Positions 8,609 through 17,968 are shown, numbered from the stretch's first letter. The stretch is DNA of 64,000 nucleotides from Arthrobacter sp. UKPF54-2 (GCF_007858535.1 NZ_CP040174.1:744001-808000); one strand, 5' to 3'. Numbers and translations are program-made. Notes: generated by a model from the sequence alone, not told the origin.

Positions 8609-8624
8609 TTTGGTCATATTGGTC
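8609..8624. promoter_or_regulatory. Candidate operator, direct repeat of TTGGTC
   Basis: The 16-mer TTTGGTCATATTGGTC contains two TTGGTC half-sites 9 bp apart, close to one helical turn. It occurs identically at 46599-46614 upstream of the subtilase. Here it lies between the divergent starts of the MHS permease (8527) and pdxK (8670). The binding factor is unknown. Confidence 0.45.
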
Positions 8625-8669
8625 ATGCGCACAATGCGGGCGGGTTTCCGGGGCTGGCAGGATGGGTCC

Positions 8670-9533
8670 ATGACTTCTTACGCCGTGGACAACGTGACCT
8701 CCGACGCCAGCGCCTACCCCGCCGTCGCCCTGACCATCGCCGGTTCCGAGGCAACCGGCGGCGCCGGCGCGCAGGCGGACCTGAAAACCTTCCAGGAGCT
8801 CGGCGTCTTCGGCATCGCCAACCTGACCTGCATCGTGTCTTTCGACCCGAAGGACAACTGGAACCACCGCTTCGTCCCCGTTGACCAGCAGGTCATCGCC
8901 GACCAGCTGGAGGCGACGACGGCGGCGTACGGCCCCGCGTCCGGCGCACCGTCCGTGCTGGACACGGTAAAGATCGGCATGCTGGGCAGCCCGGCGACGA
9001 TCTCGACCGTGGCCGAGGCGCTGGCCGACTCTGCTTTCCGGAACGTGGTGCTGGACCCCGTGCTGATCTGCAAGGGCCAGGAGCCGGGCCACGCCCTGGA
9101 CACCGACCAGGCCCTCAAGGCGCAGATCCTGCCGCTGGCCACCTTCGTCACGCCGAACCATTTCGAGGCCGAGTCGCTCTCCGGGCTGGAAATCACCGAC
9201 GTCGAATCCCTCAAGGCCGCGGCCGTCCGCATCCACGAACTCAGCGGCGCCGCCGTCCTCGCCAAGGGCGGCGTGCGCCTGGCCGGCCCCGACGCCGTCG
9301 ACGTTTACTACGACGGCGAGACGCTGGAGGTCCTGTCGGCCCCGAAGGTGGGCGAGGTCGCAGTTTCCGGCGCCGGCTGCTCGCTGGCCGCCGCGGTGAC
9401 AGCCGAGCTGGCCAAGGGCGCGACGCCGCTGGAGGCCGCCCGCGCGGCGAAGGACTTCGTCACTGCGGGCATCCGGAACCGGGTGGCCTCGGGCGCACCG
9501 TTCGACGCGCTCTGGCAGGGCGGCCCACGCTAA
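8670..9533 (+). CDS. pdxK: Pyridoxal/pyridoxine kinase of the ThiD-like class
   Basis: 287 aa, ATG at 8670. Ribokinase-fold enzyme: N-terminal TIAGSEATGGAGAQADLKTFQE binds substrate; NWNH, VLDPVLICKG and the C-terminal GAGC with C237 match the Bacillus-type PdxK, which looks like ThiD but phosphorylates pyridoxal/pyridoxine and uses a cysteine in its active-site loop. A role as hydroxymethylpyrimidine kinase cannot be excluded, but no thi genes are nearby. Monocistronic; followed at 20 bp by palindrome A3. Confidence 0.88.
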   Translation: MTSYAVDNVTSDASAYPAVALTIAGSEATGGAGAQADLKTFQELGVFGIANLTCIVSFDPKDNWNHRFVPVDQQVIADQLEATTAAYGPASGAPSVLDTVKIGMLGSPATISTVAEALADSAFRNVVLDPVLICKGQEPGHALDTDQALKAQILPLATFVTPNHFEAESLSGLEITDVESLKAAAVRIHELSGAAVLAKGGVRLAGPDAVDVYYDGETLEVLSAPKVGEVAVSGAGCSLAAAVTAELAKGATPLEAARAAKDFVTAGIRNRVASGAPFDALWQGGPR

Positions 9534-9552
9534 CCGGTTCCGGCCAGTCCTG

Positions 9553-9620
9553 CCGTTTCGACGGTTCCCTGCGCGCTAGATGGCACGTGACATCGAAGCT
9601 GCACGGAACCGTCGAAACGG
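9553..9620. repeat. Long palindrome, family A (solo copy A3)
   Basis: Arms CCGTTTCGACGGTTCC (9553-9568) and GGAACCGTCGAAACGG (9605-9620) are perfect complements; the centre holds a second near-palindrome, GATGGCACGTGACATC. It has no nuclease gene beside it and separates the convergent pdxK and serpin genes. Confidence 0.9.
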
Positions 9621-9637
9621 GGCGGCCGCGGGCCGGT

Positions 9638-10918
9638 TCAAGAGCCAGCGGCGCGCGGGTCTGACACCCTGCCCATAAAGAGCGGCAGCCCGGTCTCGAC
9701 GTGGATGATCTCGTACTGGAACGGCCGGTCGAACCTGATCGCTTTTGTCTGAACCGCACCGCTGACGGCGCGGGCGTTGATCTGGGTCACGGCGGCGGCA
9801 ACCGTGCCCTTCTCCGCCACCGTGATGTTGGCGGACTGGCCCGCCTGCGTGATTTCGAGTCCGGGCTGGATCGCGTTGAAGTCGGTCGCGGTCTGGAGCA
9901 TTTCCCTCAGGCCCAAGGCTGCGAAGACCTTGCGCAGCTCGAAGCTGCTCTTGTGGTCCCACCGTGGCAGGAAGATCTGGGTCGGGGCGGGCGCCGCCGT
10001 CGCAAGGGTCCCGGCGGCGTCGGCGAGGGCCTGCGGTCCGGGCATGGCGGCCCCGGCGTCGGGCAGCACCAGCCGCATCACAAAACCCTCGGCGTAAGGC
10101 AGGTCCACGGCCTGCCATCCCGCACCCCGGGCGGACGCGAGGTCCTGCACCGCGGACATGGTGGGGACGGTGACCGGCCCGCCGGCCGCCGTCGTGAAGG
10201 GCAGGTCTGAGGTATCGGCCGGGTCGAAGGGGACGTTCCACGCCGACGCGAAGTACACCGTGTTGAGCAGGCTGAGGGTGTTGTCCTTGCTGTACTCCGC
10301 GGGCGCTTTTTGGATCCGGCCGCCGGTGTTCTTGTTCACCCAGGCGTCGATCGCCGGTTTGGTGGTGCTCTCATCCTGAAAGTCCACCGGGTACACGCCC
10401 GTCCCGTAGTACCGGGCCAGGGAACGCAGGTAGCCTTCCCCGGTGGGCGCGCTCTTGTCCACGAACAGGCCGTTTGCGCTGTGCAGGACCGGCTTGCGCG
10501 GCGGGTTCTTTTCGTCCACGGAACCGGGGTCGCCGTCGAAGGCTTCCAGGGATCCGAGCAGCGCATTCAGGGCCTCGTCGCGGTGTTGCGCGGGCAGGCC
10601 CAGGGCGCTGTCCATCTCGGCGGCCGTCGTCCCCGATGCTCCTGCCCGCAGCATGGCCAGGGCAATCAGCAGGCTGCCCGGCGACGCGACCACGTTTCCG
10701 TTGCCGGCGTCCCCGCCGTCGGCGAGGAGCGCGGCACCCAGTGTCCGTGCCGATGACCGGAACTGCTCCAGCTCGTCCGGGTAGGCGGCGCGGTCCGCCG
10801 CAACGCGCTCGACGCCGTCGGCCTTCAGCAGCGCCGGCGGCGAGGCCGCACAGGCGGACAGGACCAGCGCCACGCCCGCGGCGGCTGCAACAAAACGCGC
10901 CGGAATCTTCTGTTTCAT
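9638..10918 (-). CDS. Serpin family lipoprotein (serine protease inhibitor)
   Basis: 426 aa from the ATG at 10918. N-terminal signal peptide with lipobox LSAC (C23), so the protein is probably anchored outside the cytoplasmic membrane. The serpin fold is recognisable: NVVASPGSLLIALAML near residue 70, the hinge and reactive-centre region AEKGTVAAAVTQINAR near the C-terminus, and the serpin signature FDRPFQYEIIHVETGLPLFMG. The Ala-rich hinge suggests an inhibitory serpin; the likely P1 residue region (INARAVSG) would suit a trypsin- or subtilisin-like target, which is inference. Serpins are uncommon in bacteria. A secreted subtilase (43172-46429) is a possible target in the same genome. Confidence 0.92.
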   Translation of the reverse strand: MKQKIPARFVAAAAGVALVLSACAASPPALLKADGVERVAADRAAYPDELEQFRSSARTLGAALLADGGDAGNGNVVASPGSLLIALAMLRAGASGTTAAEMDSALGLPAQHRDEALNALLGSLEAFDGDPGSVDEKNPPRKPVLHSANGLFVDKSAPTGEGYLRSLARYYGTGVYPVDFQDESTTKPAIDAWVNKNTGGRIQKAPAEYSKDNTLSLLNTVYFASAWNVPFDPADTSDLPFTTAAGGPVTVPTMSAVQDLASARGAGWQAVDLPYAEGFVMRLVLPDAGAAMPGPQALADAAGTLATAAPAPTQIFLPRWDHKSSFELRKVFAALGLREMLQTATDFNAIQPGLEITQAGQSANITVAEKGTVAAAVTQINARAVSGAVQTKAIRFDRPFQYEIIHVETGLPLFMGRVSDPRAAGS

Positions 10919-11064
10919 CGCGCCCCCAAGGCCCGCACAACCGCGTGGAACGGCGGGGTTCCGCCTACCGCCAGTCAAGCACCGGCACCGGGAAAGAGCG
11001 ACAGCACCCGGGTCACGATTTGGCGCGGATTCGTCGGGGAATGCCGGTCCGTCGCCGGACCGTC

Positions 11065-12813
11065 TCAGCGCCGCGGGATGTTCCGCAGGTTGCTGCGCGC
11101 CATGCTCACGGCCTCGCCGGCGCCCCGGTTCAGGACCACCTTGGACATCGCCGTGGCGAAGCCCAGGATCTGCGCGCCCTTGATCTTCGGAGGGATCGAG
11201 AGGGCCTTGGGGTCGGTGATGAGCTCCACCAGCGAAGGCCCCGGGTGCGCGAACGCCTCCCGGTAGGCGGCCTCGATTTTCGCCGGGTCGGTCACGCGGA
11301 CGGCATGGAAACCGAGGGCCCGGGCAACCTCGGCGTAGTTGGCGTCCGGCACGTCCACCCCGAAATCCGGCAGCCCGTCCACCAGCATCTCCAGCTTGAC
11401 CATCCCGAGGGTGGAGTTGTTGAAGACCACCACGTTGACCGGAAGCCGGTGCGCCGCGACCGTGATCAGCTCCCCCAGCAGCATCGACAGGCCGCCGTCG
11501 CCGGAGACCGAGACCACCTGGCGTCCCGGGTATGCGAGTTGGGCGCCGATGGCCTGGGGCAGCGCGTTGGCCATGGAGCCGTGCAGGTAGGAGCCGATCA
11601 GCCGCCGGGTGCCCAGCGGGTTGATGTACCGGGCGGTCCAGACGTTGCACATGCCGGTATCCGCGGTGAAGACCGCATCTTCGGCCGCCACCTGGTCCAG
11701 CAGCGACGCCGCGTACTCGGGGTGGATGGGCTGGGTTTTTTCGACCTTGCGGGTGTACGCCCCGACGGCCTTGTTCATCAGCCGGTCGTGCTTTTTGAGC
11801 ATCGCGTCGAGGAAGCGGCGGCTCTTTTTCGGCTTCAGCAGCGGCACGAGCGCGGCGAGCGTGGGCAGCACGTCACCGTGCACGGCGACGTCGACGTCGG
11901 TCCGCCGGCCCAGGTTCTGCGCGGCCCGGTCCACCTGCGCGGTCCGGGTTCCGGGAAGGAACTGGTCGTAGGGGAAGTCCGTGCCGAGCAGGATCAGCAG
12001 GTCCGCATCCTCGATCCCCTCGGCCGCGGCCCCATAGCCGAGCAGCCCGGTCATGCCGATGTCGTAAGGGTTGTTGTACTGCATGAAGTCCTTGCCGCGC
12101 AACGAGTGCCCGATCGGCGCGGAGAGAAGTTCGGCGAGCGCAATCACCTCATCGTGGGCGCCTTCTACGCCGGCGCCGGCGAAGATGGCAACCTTACCGG
12201 CGTCGTTGATGGCGTCCGCCAGTTCCCGCACACTGGCCGGGTCCGGCACCAGCGCGGCCGGCCGGAACGACGCCGGCGCCGGAGTTTCGGCGGTCGCCTC
12301 CAGCCCCGCGATGTCACCGGGCAGCGTTACGACGGCGACGCCGCGGAGGGCGACGGCGTGCTGGATGGCGCTGTGCATGACCCGCGGCGCCTGCTCGGCC
12401 GTGCTGACGAGTTCGGAGTAGACCGAGCATTCGTTGAAGAGCCGGTCCGGGTGGGTTTCCTGGAAGAAGCTGCTGCCAATCTGCTTGCTGGGGATGTGCG
12501 AGGCGATGGCCAGGACCGGGGCGCCGGAGCGGTTGGCGTCGTACAGGCCGTTGATCAGGTGCAGGTTGCCGGGCCCGCAGGACCCGGCGCAGACCGCGAG
12601 CCTGCCGGTCAGCTGGGCTTCGGCCGCGGCGGCGAACGCGGCGGCCTCCTCGTGCCGGACGTGAATCCAGTCGATCCCGCCCTTTGCCGCACCGCCGGTC
12701 TTGCGGACGGCGTCGACGATCGGGTTCAGGCTGTCCCCGACAATCCCGTAGATCCGCTGCACGCCGGCAGCCTGGAGTTGTTCGACAAGCTGGGTGGCAA
12801 GTTCCTTGGCCAT
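11065..12813 (-). CDS. poxB: Pyruvate dehydrogenase (quinone) / pyruvate oxidase, ThDP-dependent
   Basis: 582 aa from the ATG at 12813, with the frame open upstream through a repeat array that is not coding. Three-domain ThDP enzyme: N-terminal PYR domain with RHEEAAAFAAAAEAQLTG (catalytic Glu), central FAD-type domain, and C-terminal ThDP motif GDGGLSMLLGEL ... NNSTLGM. Family members oxidise pyruvate to acetate and CO2, passing electrons to quinone at the membrane (PoxB) or to oxygen. Sequence layout is closest to PoxB-type pyruvate dehydrogenases. Upstream DNA (12879-13069) carries an unusual 32-bp-phased repeat array that could influence its expression. Confidence 0.9.
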   Translation of the reverse strand: MAKELATQLVEQLQAAGVQRIYGIVGDSLNPIVDAVRKTGGAAKGGIDWIHVRHEEAAAFAAAAEAQLTGRLAVCAGSCGPGNLHLINGLYDANRSGAPVLAIASHIPSKQIGSSFFQETHPDRLFNECSVYSELVSTAEQAPRVMHSAIQHAVALRGVAVVTLPGDIAGLEATAETPAPASFRPAALVPDPASVRELADAINDAGKVAIFAGAGVEGAHDEVIALAELLSAPIGHSLRGKDFMQYNNPYDIGMTGLLGYGAAAEGIEDADLLILLGTDFPYDQFLPGTRTAQVDRAAQNLGRRTDVDVAVHGDVLPTLAALVPLLKPKKSRRFLDAMLKKHDRLMNKAVGAYTRKVEKTQPIHPEYAASLLDQVAAEDAVFTADTGMCNVWTARYINPLGTRRLIGSYLHGSMANALPQAIGAQLAYPGRQVVSVSGDGGLSMLLGELITVAAHRLPVNVVVFNNSTLGMVKLEMLVDGLPDFGVDVPDANYAEVARALGFHAVRVTDPAKIEAAYREAFAHPGPSLVELITDPKALSIPPKIKGAQILGFATAMSKVVLNRGAGEAVSMARSNLRNIPRR

Positions 12814-12878
12814 GGGTGCACGCTCCCGCGAGATGGATCGATGAGCTGACACTGGCCAATATAGCCCGCAAACCAGCG

Positions 12879-13069
12879 GACGCTCCCTCAGATCCGGCAG
12901 CGAACCACCAGACGCTCCCGCAGGTCCGGCAGCTAACCACCAGACGCTCCCGCAAATCCTGCAGCTAACCACCAGACGCTCCCGCACTAGAGGTGAGGGA
13001 GCGTCACCCGAATACACGCACGATGTGAGGGAGCGTCGGACCACGAACCGCAGGACGTGAGGGAGCGCC
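12879..13069. repeat. Seven-copy array of GACGCTCCC cores with 32-bp phasing, in a large dyad
   Basis: Four direct copies begin at 12879, 12911, 12943 and 12975 (exactly 32 bp apart). In the first three the whole 32-bp unit is similar (core GACGCTCCCGCA, then TCCGGCAG and AACCACCA). Three inverted copies (GTGAGGGAGCGTC) begin at 12993, 13025 and 13057, also 32 bp apart, but with unrelated spacers. The array lies between the stop of ramB and the start of poxB, both on the minus strand. The centre (12975-13005) can form a hairpin. Confidence 0.92.
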
Positions 13070-13087
13070 GGGGGTCGAGGGGGCAGG

Positions 13088-14572
13088 TCAGTTGCCGGAA
13101 TGCGCCTGCAGGAAGGAGTAGACCTCGGTCTCGTCCACGCCGGGGAAGGCGCCCGGGGGCATCGCGGCGAGCAGGTGCGAATGCGCCCGGGCCGAGGGCC
13201 ACGCGTTGCCCGCCCACTCCGAGGCGAGGGCGGCCGGCGGGCGCTTGCAGCAGCTCTCGTCCGGGCAGGTCGACTTGGAGCGCTCGGTGGTGTCTCGGCC
13301 GCGGAACCACTTGACCTGCGCGTACGGCACCCCCACGGAGAGCGAGAACTCCCCGTTGGCGGACCGCTCGGTCCTGGCCGTGCACCAGTAGGTCCCGGCC
13401 GGGGTGTCCGTGTACTGGTTGTAGGCGCTGAACTTGTCCGGTACGTCGAACACCACGCGGGAGGTCCAGTTCTTGCAGGACGGCTGGCCCTCGATGGCGC
13501 CGGTGTGGTCCTGGGGGAACGTCACGCCGTCGTTCTCGTAGGCCTTGTAGATGATGCCGCTCTTGTGCGTCTTCTGGAAGTGGGTGCGCAGGTCCAGGTG
13601 CTGGGTGGCGAGGTTGGTGAAGCGGTGCGCGGCGGTCTCGTAGGACACGGCGAACGCGTCCCGGATGTCCTCCACCGCAATCTCCTTGGCGGCCTTGGCC
13701 TTCTGCAGGAACTCCACGGTGGCCTGCTCGGGCAGCAGCAACGCCGCGGCAAAGTAATTCGTGGCGACGCGCTGCATCAGGAAGTCGCCGTAGTTGGTGG
13801 GCGTCTGGTGGCCCAGGACGTAGTGGCCCAGGGCCTGCAGCAGCACCGACCGGGGGTCGTGATCGCTCCGGGCGTTCTGCGTGAGGTAAATTCGGCGGTT
13901 CTTCAGGTCCGTCACGGAGCGGGTGGAATGCGGCAGATCGCCCACGTGGTGCAGGCTGAAGCCGAGGTGCCCGGCGATGTCCGCAATCACGTGGTGGGAC
14001 AGCGGGCCGGACGTGTGGCCCACCGAGGCCAGGACCTTCTGCGCTTCCGCCTCATACTCCGGGAAGTAGTTGTTGCGCTCGCGCATCATGGCCCGCAGTT
14101 CACCGTTGGCGCGGCGTGCCTCCTCCGGGGTTGCCACCTGCTCATTGAGCCGGCGTTCGAGCTCATGCTGCAGCCCCACCATGGACTCAAGCACGTCCAT
14201 CGGCAGCCGCGAACTGATGCGGATCTTGGGCAGGTTCAGGGACTCGTAGATGGGGCTGCGCTGGTAGCGTTCCAGCTCGATCTCCAGGGCCGCGCGGCGG
14301 TTCGGCGGTTCCGCGCCGAGCAGCTCGTCGATGCTGACGCCCAGCGCCGCGGCCAGCTGCTGGAGCAGGCCGAGTTTGGGTTCGCGCTTGCCGTTTTCGA
14401 TCAGGCTGAGCTGGCTGGGGGCTGTTCCGACGGCGGCGCTCAGGTCATCGAGCGTCAGCCCCGCAGCCTTGCGCAGGTGCCGGACCCTCCGTCCCATGCT
14501 GATGACGTCCACCTCGGGTTCGGCGGGGACTGAGGGGGATACGGCCTGGCGGTTCCAGCTGCTCGGATGCAT
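13088..14572 (-). CDS. ramB: Short-chain fatty acyl / glyoxylate-shunt transcriptional regulator, RamB type
   Basis: 494 aa from the ATG at 14572 (a TTG at 14599 is an alternative). An N-terminal XRE helix-turn-helix (RKAAGLTLDDLSAAVGTAPSQLSLIENGKREP, residues ~32-65) is followed by a helical region, an ImmA/IrrE-like segment with a degenerate LGHYVLGH where the protease HEXXH would be, and a Cys-containing C-terminal domain (CPDESCCKRP). This is the architecture of Corynebacterium RamB and mycobacterial Rv0465c, which control isocitrate lyase, malate synthase and acetate activation genes. It is divergent from aceA across 168 bp, which strongly supports the role. A dyad over its start codon suggests autoregulation. 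Confidence 0.92.
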   Translation of the reverse strand: MHPSSWNRQAVSPSVPAEPEVDVISMGRRVRHLRKAAGLTLDDLSAAVGTAPSQLSLIENGKREPKLGLLQQLAAALGVSIDELLGAEPPNRRAALEIELERYQRSPIYESLNLPKIRISSRLPMDVLESMVGLQHELERRLNEQVATPEEARRANGELRAMMRERNNYFPEYEAEAQKVLASVGHTSGPLSHHVIADIAGHLGFSLHHVGDLPHSTRSVTDLKNRRIYLTQNARSDHDPRSVLLQALGHYVLGHQTPTNYGDFLMQRVATNYFAAALLLPEQATVEFLQKAKAAKEIAVEDIRDAFAVSYETAAHRFTNLATQHLDLRTHFQKTHKSGIIYKAYENDGVTFPQDHTGAIEGQPSCKNWTSRVVFDVPDKFSAYNQYTDTPAGTYWCTARTERSANGEFSLSVGVPYAQVKWFRGRDTTERSKSTCPDESCCKRPPAALASEWAGNAWPSARAHSHLLAAMPPGAFPGVDETEVYSFLQAHSGN

Positions 14573-14598
14573 TTCTTGAGAATACGTGAAGAAGTGCA
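14568..14598. promoter_or_regulatory. Candidate operator dyad overlapping the ramB start
   Basis: TGCATTTCTT (14568-14577) and AAGAAGTGCA (14589-14598) form an inverted repeat with one mismatch in ten, in the ramB-aceA divergent region. The TTCTT/TGCA content recalls the AT-rich, TTGC-containing sites described for RamB, but identity as a RamB site is inference. Confidence 0.4.
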
Positions 14599-14740
14599 AT
14601 TCTTTCCAGAGTTTCCCCCTAGAAAGCCCCTTGAAAGTGAAGAAAAGTAGATCTCACAGAAAGATTCACCACCCCGGAACAACCGGCGGACCCCGCACTC
14701 AAGCGGTCACCGCCGGCCCGGACACATCAAGGAGACACAG

Positions 14741-16069
14741 ATGACTGCAGCATTTGAGCCCACCCAGCAGCCGTCCAGCCAGGACACGACAGAGCAGGCC
14801 GCCGCCCTGGAGCTCGAGTGGGCCGCCAACCCGCGCTGGGAAGGTGTCACTCGGGACTACTCAGCTTCCGACGTCGTGCGCCTCCGCGGCCGGGTCTCCG
14901 AAGAGCACACCCTAGCCCGCCGCGGCTCGGAGAAGCTGTGGAAGCAGCTCACCGAGGAGCACAAGGAGGGCAAGTACACCAACGCCCTCGGCGCCCTGAC
15001 CGGTAACCAGGCCGTGCAGCAGGTCAAGGCGGGCCTCCGCGCCATCTACCTCTCCGGCTGGCAGGTCGCCGCGGACGCCAACAACTCCGGCCACACCTAC
15101 CCGGACCAGTCGCTGTACCCGGCGAACTCCGTTCCCACCGTGGTCCGCCGCATCAACAACGCGCTGCTCCGCGCCGACCAGATCGAGTTCTCCGAGGGCA
15201 TCCAGACGGTCGAGGACTGGATGGTGCCGATCGTCGCCGACGCCGAGGCCGGCTTCGGCGGCCCGCTGAACGCCTACGAGCTGATGAAGTCCATGATCCA
15301 GGCCGGCGCCTCGGGCGTGCACTGGGAAGACCAGCTCGCCTCGGAGAAGAAGTGCGGCCACCTCGGCGGCAAGGTCCTCATCCCCACCCAGCAGCACGTC
15401 CGCACGCTGAACGCCGCCCGGCTGGCCGCCGACGTCGCCGGCACGCCGTCGGTCATCATCGCCCGCACCGACGCGGAGGCCGCCACCCTGATCACCTCCG
15501 ACGTCGACGAGCGCGACCAGGAATTCATCACCGGCGAGCGCACCCCGGAGGGCTTCTACAAGGTCCGTAACGGGATCGAACCCTGCATCGCCCGGGCCAA
15601 GGCCTACGCCCCGTACTCCGACCTCATCTGGATGGAGACCGGCACCCCGGACCTGGAACTGGCCCGCAAGTTCGCCGAATCGGTCAAGGCCGAGTTCCCG
15701 GACCAGATGCTTTCCTACAACTGCTCGCCGTCGTTCAACTGGCGCAAGCACCTCGACGACGCCACGATCGCGAAGTTCCAGCGCGAACTCGGCGCCATGG
15801 GGTTCACCTTCCAGTTCATCACCCTGGCCGGCTTCCACGCCCTGAACTACTCGATGTTCGACCTCGCCCACGGCTACGCCCGGGAAGGCATGAGCGCCTA
15901 CGTCGAGCTGCAGGAAAAGGAATTCGCCTCCGAGTCCCGCGGCTACACCGCCACCAAGCACCAGCGCGAAGTCGGCACCGGCTACTTCGACGACATCGCC
16001 ACCGCGCTCAACCCGAACGCATCCACCCTCGCCCTGGTCGGATCGACCGAAGAGGGACAGTTCCACTAA
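14741..16069 (+). CDS. aceA: Isocitrate lyase
   Basis: 442 aa, ATG, preceded by AAGGAG. Cleaves isocitrate to glyoxylate and succinate, first step of the glyoxylate shunt. The catalytic signature KKCGH lies near residue 205, with ADAEAGFGG around residue 168 (metal binding) and the NCSPSFNW substrate loop near residue 327. Length fits the class I bacterial enzyme. It is followed after ~210 bp by aceB, with a strong hairpin between them, and is divergent from ramB, so carbon-source-dependent repression is likely. Confidence 0.98.
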   Translation: MTAAFEPTQQPSSQDTTEQAAALELEWAANPRWEGVTRDYSASDVVRLRGRVSEEHTLARRGSEKLWKQLTEEHKEGKYTNALGALTGNQAVQQVKAGLRAIYLSGWQVAADANNSGHTYPDQSLYPANSVPTVVRRINNALLRADQIEFSEGIQTVEDWMVPIVADAEAGFGGPLNAYELMKSMIQAGASGVHWEDQLASEKKCGHLGGKVLIPTQQHVRTLNAARLAADVAGTPSVIIARTDAEAATLITSDVDERDQEFITGERTPEGFYKVRNGIEPCIARAKAYAPYSDLIWMETGTPDLELARKFAESVKAEFPDQMLSYNCSPSFNWRKHLDDATIAKFQRELGAMGFTFQFITLAGFHALNYSMFDLAHGYAREGMSAYVELQEKEFASESRGYTATKHQREVGTGYFDDIATALNPNASTLALVGSTEEGQFH

Positions 16070-16133
16070 CGCTTACGACGGCGGCAGTCGCCTACGGCCT
16101 TCGGTCCGGCATTGCTCTGCCTGCTATTCCCCA

Positions 16134-16174
16134 TGTCCGGGTCCGACCTCGCTGAGCGAGGACGGGCCCGGACA
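16134..16174 (+). terminator. Strong hairpin between aceA and aceB
   Basis: TGTCCGGG at 16134 pairs with CCCGGACA ending at 16174, and the inner CCTCGC/GCGAGG extends the stem to about 17 bp with a 3-4 nt loop. No T-tract follows. It may attenuate or process the aceA-aceB transcript. Confidence 0.6.
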
Positions 16175-16278
16175 CAGGGCCCCTTTTACGCAGGCTGCCG
16201 CAATCCCGGCACCTTCGGCCTAGCGCGCACGTCACCGTCCGCCGTCGAACTTGCTTCTTCGCTAAGGAGAGATTTGAA

Positions 16279-17943
16279 ATGAACAGCTTCACTGACAACT
16301 TCACGATCAACGGGGTTACGTTGACTGCCCAGCCGATTTGCCGGCAGAGCGAGGTTCTGACGCCGGACGCGCTGGCGTTTGTGGCCAAGTTGCACAAGGC
16401 GACGGCGGGACGGCGGCAGGAGCTGCTGCAGGCACGGCGGGAACGCCGGCAGCAGATCACCCGGGCCCAGGACCCGCATTTCCTCCCCGAGACCGCCGCC
16501 ATCCGCAACGACCCCGAGTGGCGCGTCGCTCCCCCCGCTCCGGGCCTGACCGACCGCCGCGTCGAGATCACCGGCCCGGTGGACAAGAAGATGGCCATCA
16601 ACGCCCTGAACTCCGGCGCCAAGGTCTGGCTCGCGGACATGGAGGACGCCTCCACCCCGTCGTGGCGCAACGTCATCCAGGGCCAGCTGAACCTCACCGA
16701 CGTCCTGGAGCGCCGGATCGACTTCACTTCCCCCGAGGGCAAGGAATACAAGCTCCGCGCGGCCGAGGAGCTGCCCACCATCGTGGTCCGGCCCCGCGGC
16801 TGGCACCTGCCGGAGAAGCACATGCTCATCGACGGCGTGCCGGTGGCCGGCGGGATCGTGGACTTCGGGCTGTACTTCTACCACAACGCCCGCCGCCTGA
16901 TCGCCCAGGGCAAGGGGCCCTACTTCTACCTGCCGAAGATCGAGAACCACCTCGAGGCACGTCTGTGGAACGACATCTTCATCCTGGCCCAGGACCTGCT
17001 GGGCATCCCGCAGGGCACCATCCGCGCCACCGTGCTGATCGAGACCATCACGGCAGCGTTCGAGATGGAGGAGATCCTCTACGAACTGCGCGAGCACGCC
17101 GCCGGGCTGAACGCCGGCCGCTGGGACTACATCTTCTCGCTGATCAAGAACTTCCGCACCCGCGGCCCGCGCTTCGTCCTGCCGGACCGCGATCAGGTGA
17201 CCATGACCCAGCCGTTCATGCGGGCCTATACCGAACAGCTGGTCCGGGCCTGCCACAAGCGCGGCGCGATGGCGATCGGCGGGATGGCCGCGGCCGTTCC
17301 CAACCGCAAGGACGAGGCGGCCAACGCCATCGCCCTGGAGAAGGTCCGCGCCGACAAGACCCGCGATGCCGCCGACGGCTTCGACGGTTCCTGGGTGGCG
17401 CACCCGGACCTGGTGCCGGTCTGCCGCGAGGTGTTCGACGGCGTCCTGGGCGACCGCACGGACCAGCGGGACCGCCTCCGCGAAGACGTCATCCCGGATG
17501 ACCGTGCGCTGATCGACATTGCCTCCACCACGGGCACGATTACCGAGCGCGGCGTGCGGATCAACATCGAGGTGGGCATCCGCTACATCGAATCCTGGCT
17601 GCGCGGCAACGGTGCCGTGGCCATCCACAACCTGATGGAGGACGCCGCGACCGCGGAGATCTCCCGCTCGCAGCTGTGGCAGTGGATCTTCTCCCGGGCC
17701 ATCACGGACGCTGGCGATGTGATCACGCACGAATGGGTCGAAGACATGCTGGACGAGGAGTTTGCGAAGCTGGAACGCTTCGAGGGCGACCGTTTCGCCG
17801 ACGCCCGGGACATCTTCGAGGAGGTCACGCTCAGCAACGAGTTCCCCGCCTTCCTGACGCTCCCGGCGTACGACCGCTACCTGCACGAGGCCCGCGACGG
17901 CGCCGACACGGCGATCCACGCCGCCGACCTCGTCGCGGCCTAA
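16279..17943 (+). CDS. aceB: Malate synthase A
   Basis: 554 aa, ATG preceded by AAGGAGAG. Condenses glyoxylate with acetyl-CoA to malate, second step of the shunt. Seen: [14 protein letters not shown] (acidic metal/CoA region) near residue 118, VVRPRGWHL near residue 174 with the catalytic Arg, [20 protein letters not shown] near residue 255, and [13 protein letters not shown] near residue 372. Length and the TIM-barrel pattern fit the AceB isoform rather than GlcB. Follows aceA as in other actinomycetes. Confidence 0.97.
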   Translation: MNSFTDNFTINGVTLTAQPICRQSEVLTPDALAFVAKLHKATAGRRQELLQARRERRQQITRAQDPHFLPETAAIRNDPEWRVAPPAPGLTDRRVEITGPVDKKMAINALNSGAKVWLADMEDASTPSWRNVIQGQLNLTDVLERRIDFTSPEGKEYKLRAAEELPTIVVRPRGWHLPEKHMLIDGVPVAGGIVDFGLYFYHNARRLIAQGKGPYFYLPKIENHLEARLWNDIFILAQDLLGIPQGTIRATVLIETITAAFEMEEILYELREHAAGLNAGRWDYIFSLIKNFRTRGPRFVLPDRDQVTMTQPFMRAYTEQLVRACHKRGAMAIGGMAAAVPNRKDEAANAIALEKVRADKTRDAADGFDGSWVAHPDLVPVCREVFDGVLGDRTDQRDRLREDVIPDDRALIDIASTTGTITERGVRINIEVGIRYIESWLRGNGAVAIHNLMEDAATAEISRSQLWQWIFSRAITDAGDVITHEWVEDMLDEEFAKLERFEGDRFADARDIFEEVTLSNEFPAFLTLPAYDRYLHEARDGADTAIHAADLVAA

Positions 17944-17968
17944 GCCCGCGGACTAAACCCCGCAGCTC

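Noticed and set aside
9638..11650. Fusion of the serpin frame with upstream sequence to 11650
   Set aside because: The extra part overlaps poxB in another frame and lacks similarity; the ATG at 10918 is followed directly by a lipoprotein signal peptide.
10474..12849. Very long plus-strand open frame opposite the serpin and poxB genes
   Set aside because: Arg/Pro/Ala-rich shadow of genes in very GC-rich DNA. The minus strand carries the recognisable serpin and PoxB motifs and the good ribosome sites.
12879..13069. CRISPR-like array
   Set aside because: Repeats have regular 32-bp spacing, but the conserved core is only 9-13 bp, the orientation inverts midway, direct units are conserved over their whole length rather than having unique spacers, and no cas genes are present.
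16186..17919. Minus-strand open frame opposite aceB
   Set aside because: Shadow frame of the malate synthase gene; no conserved motif or ribosome site.
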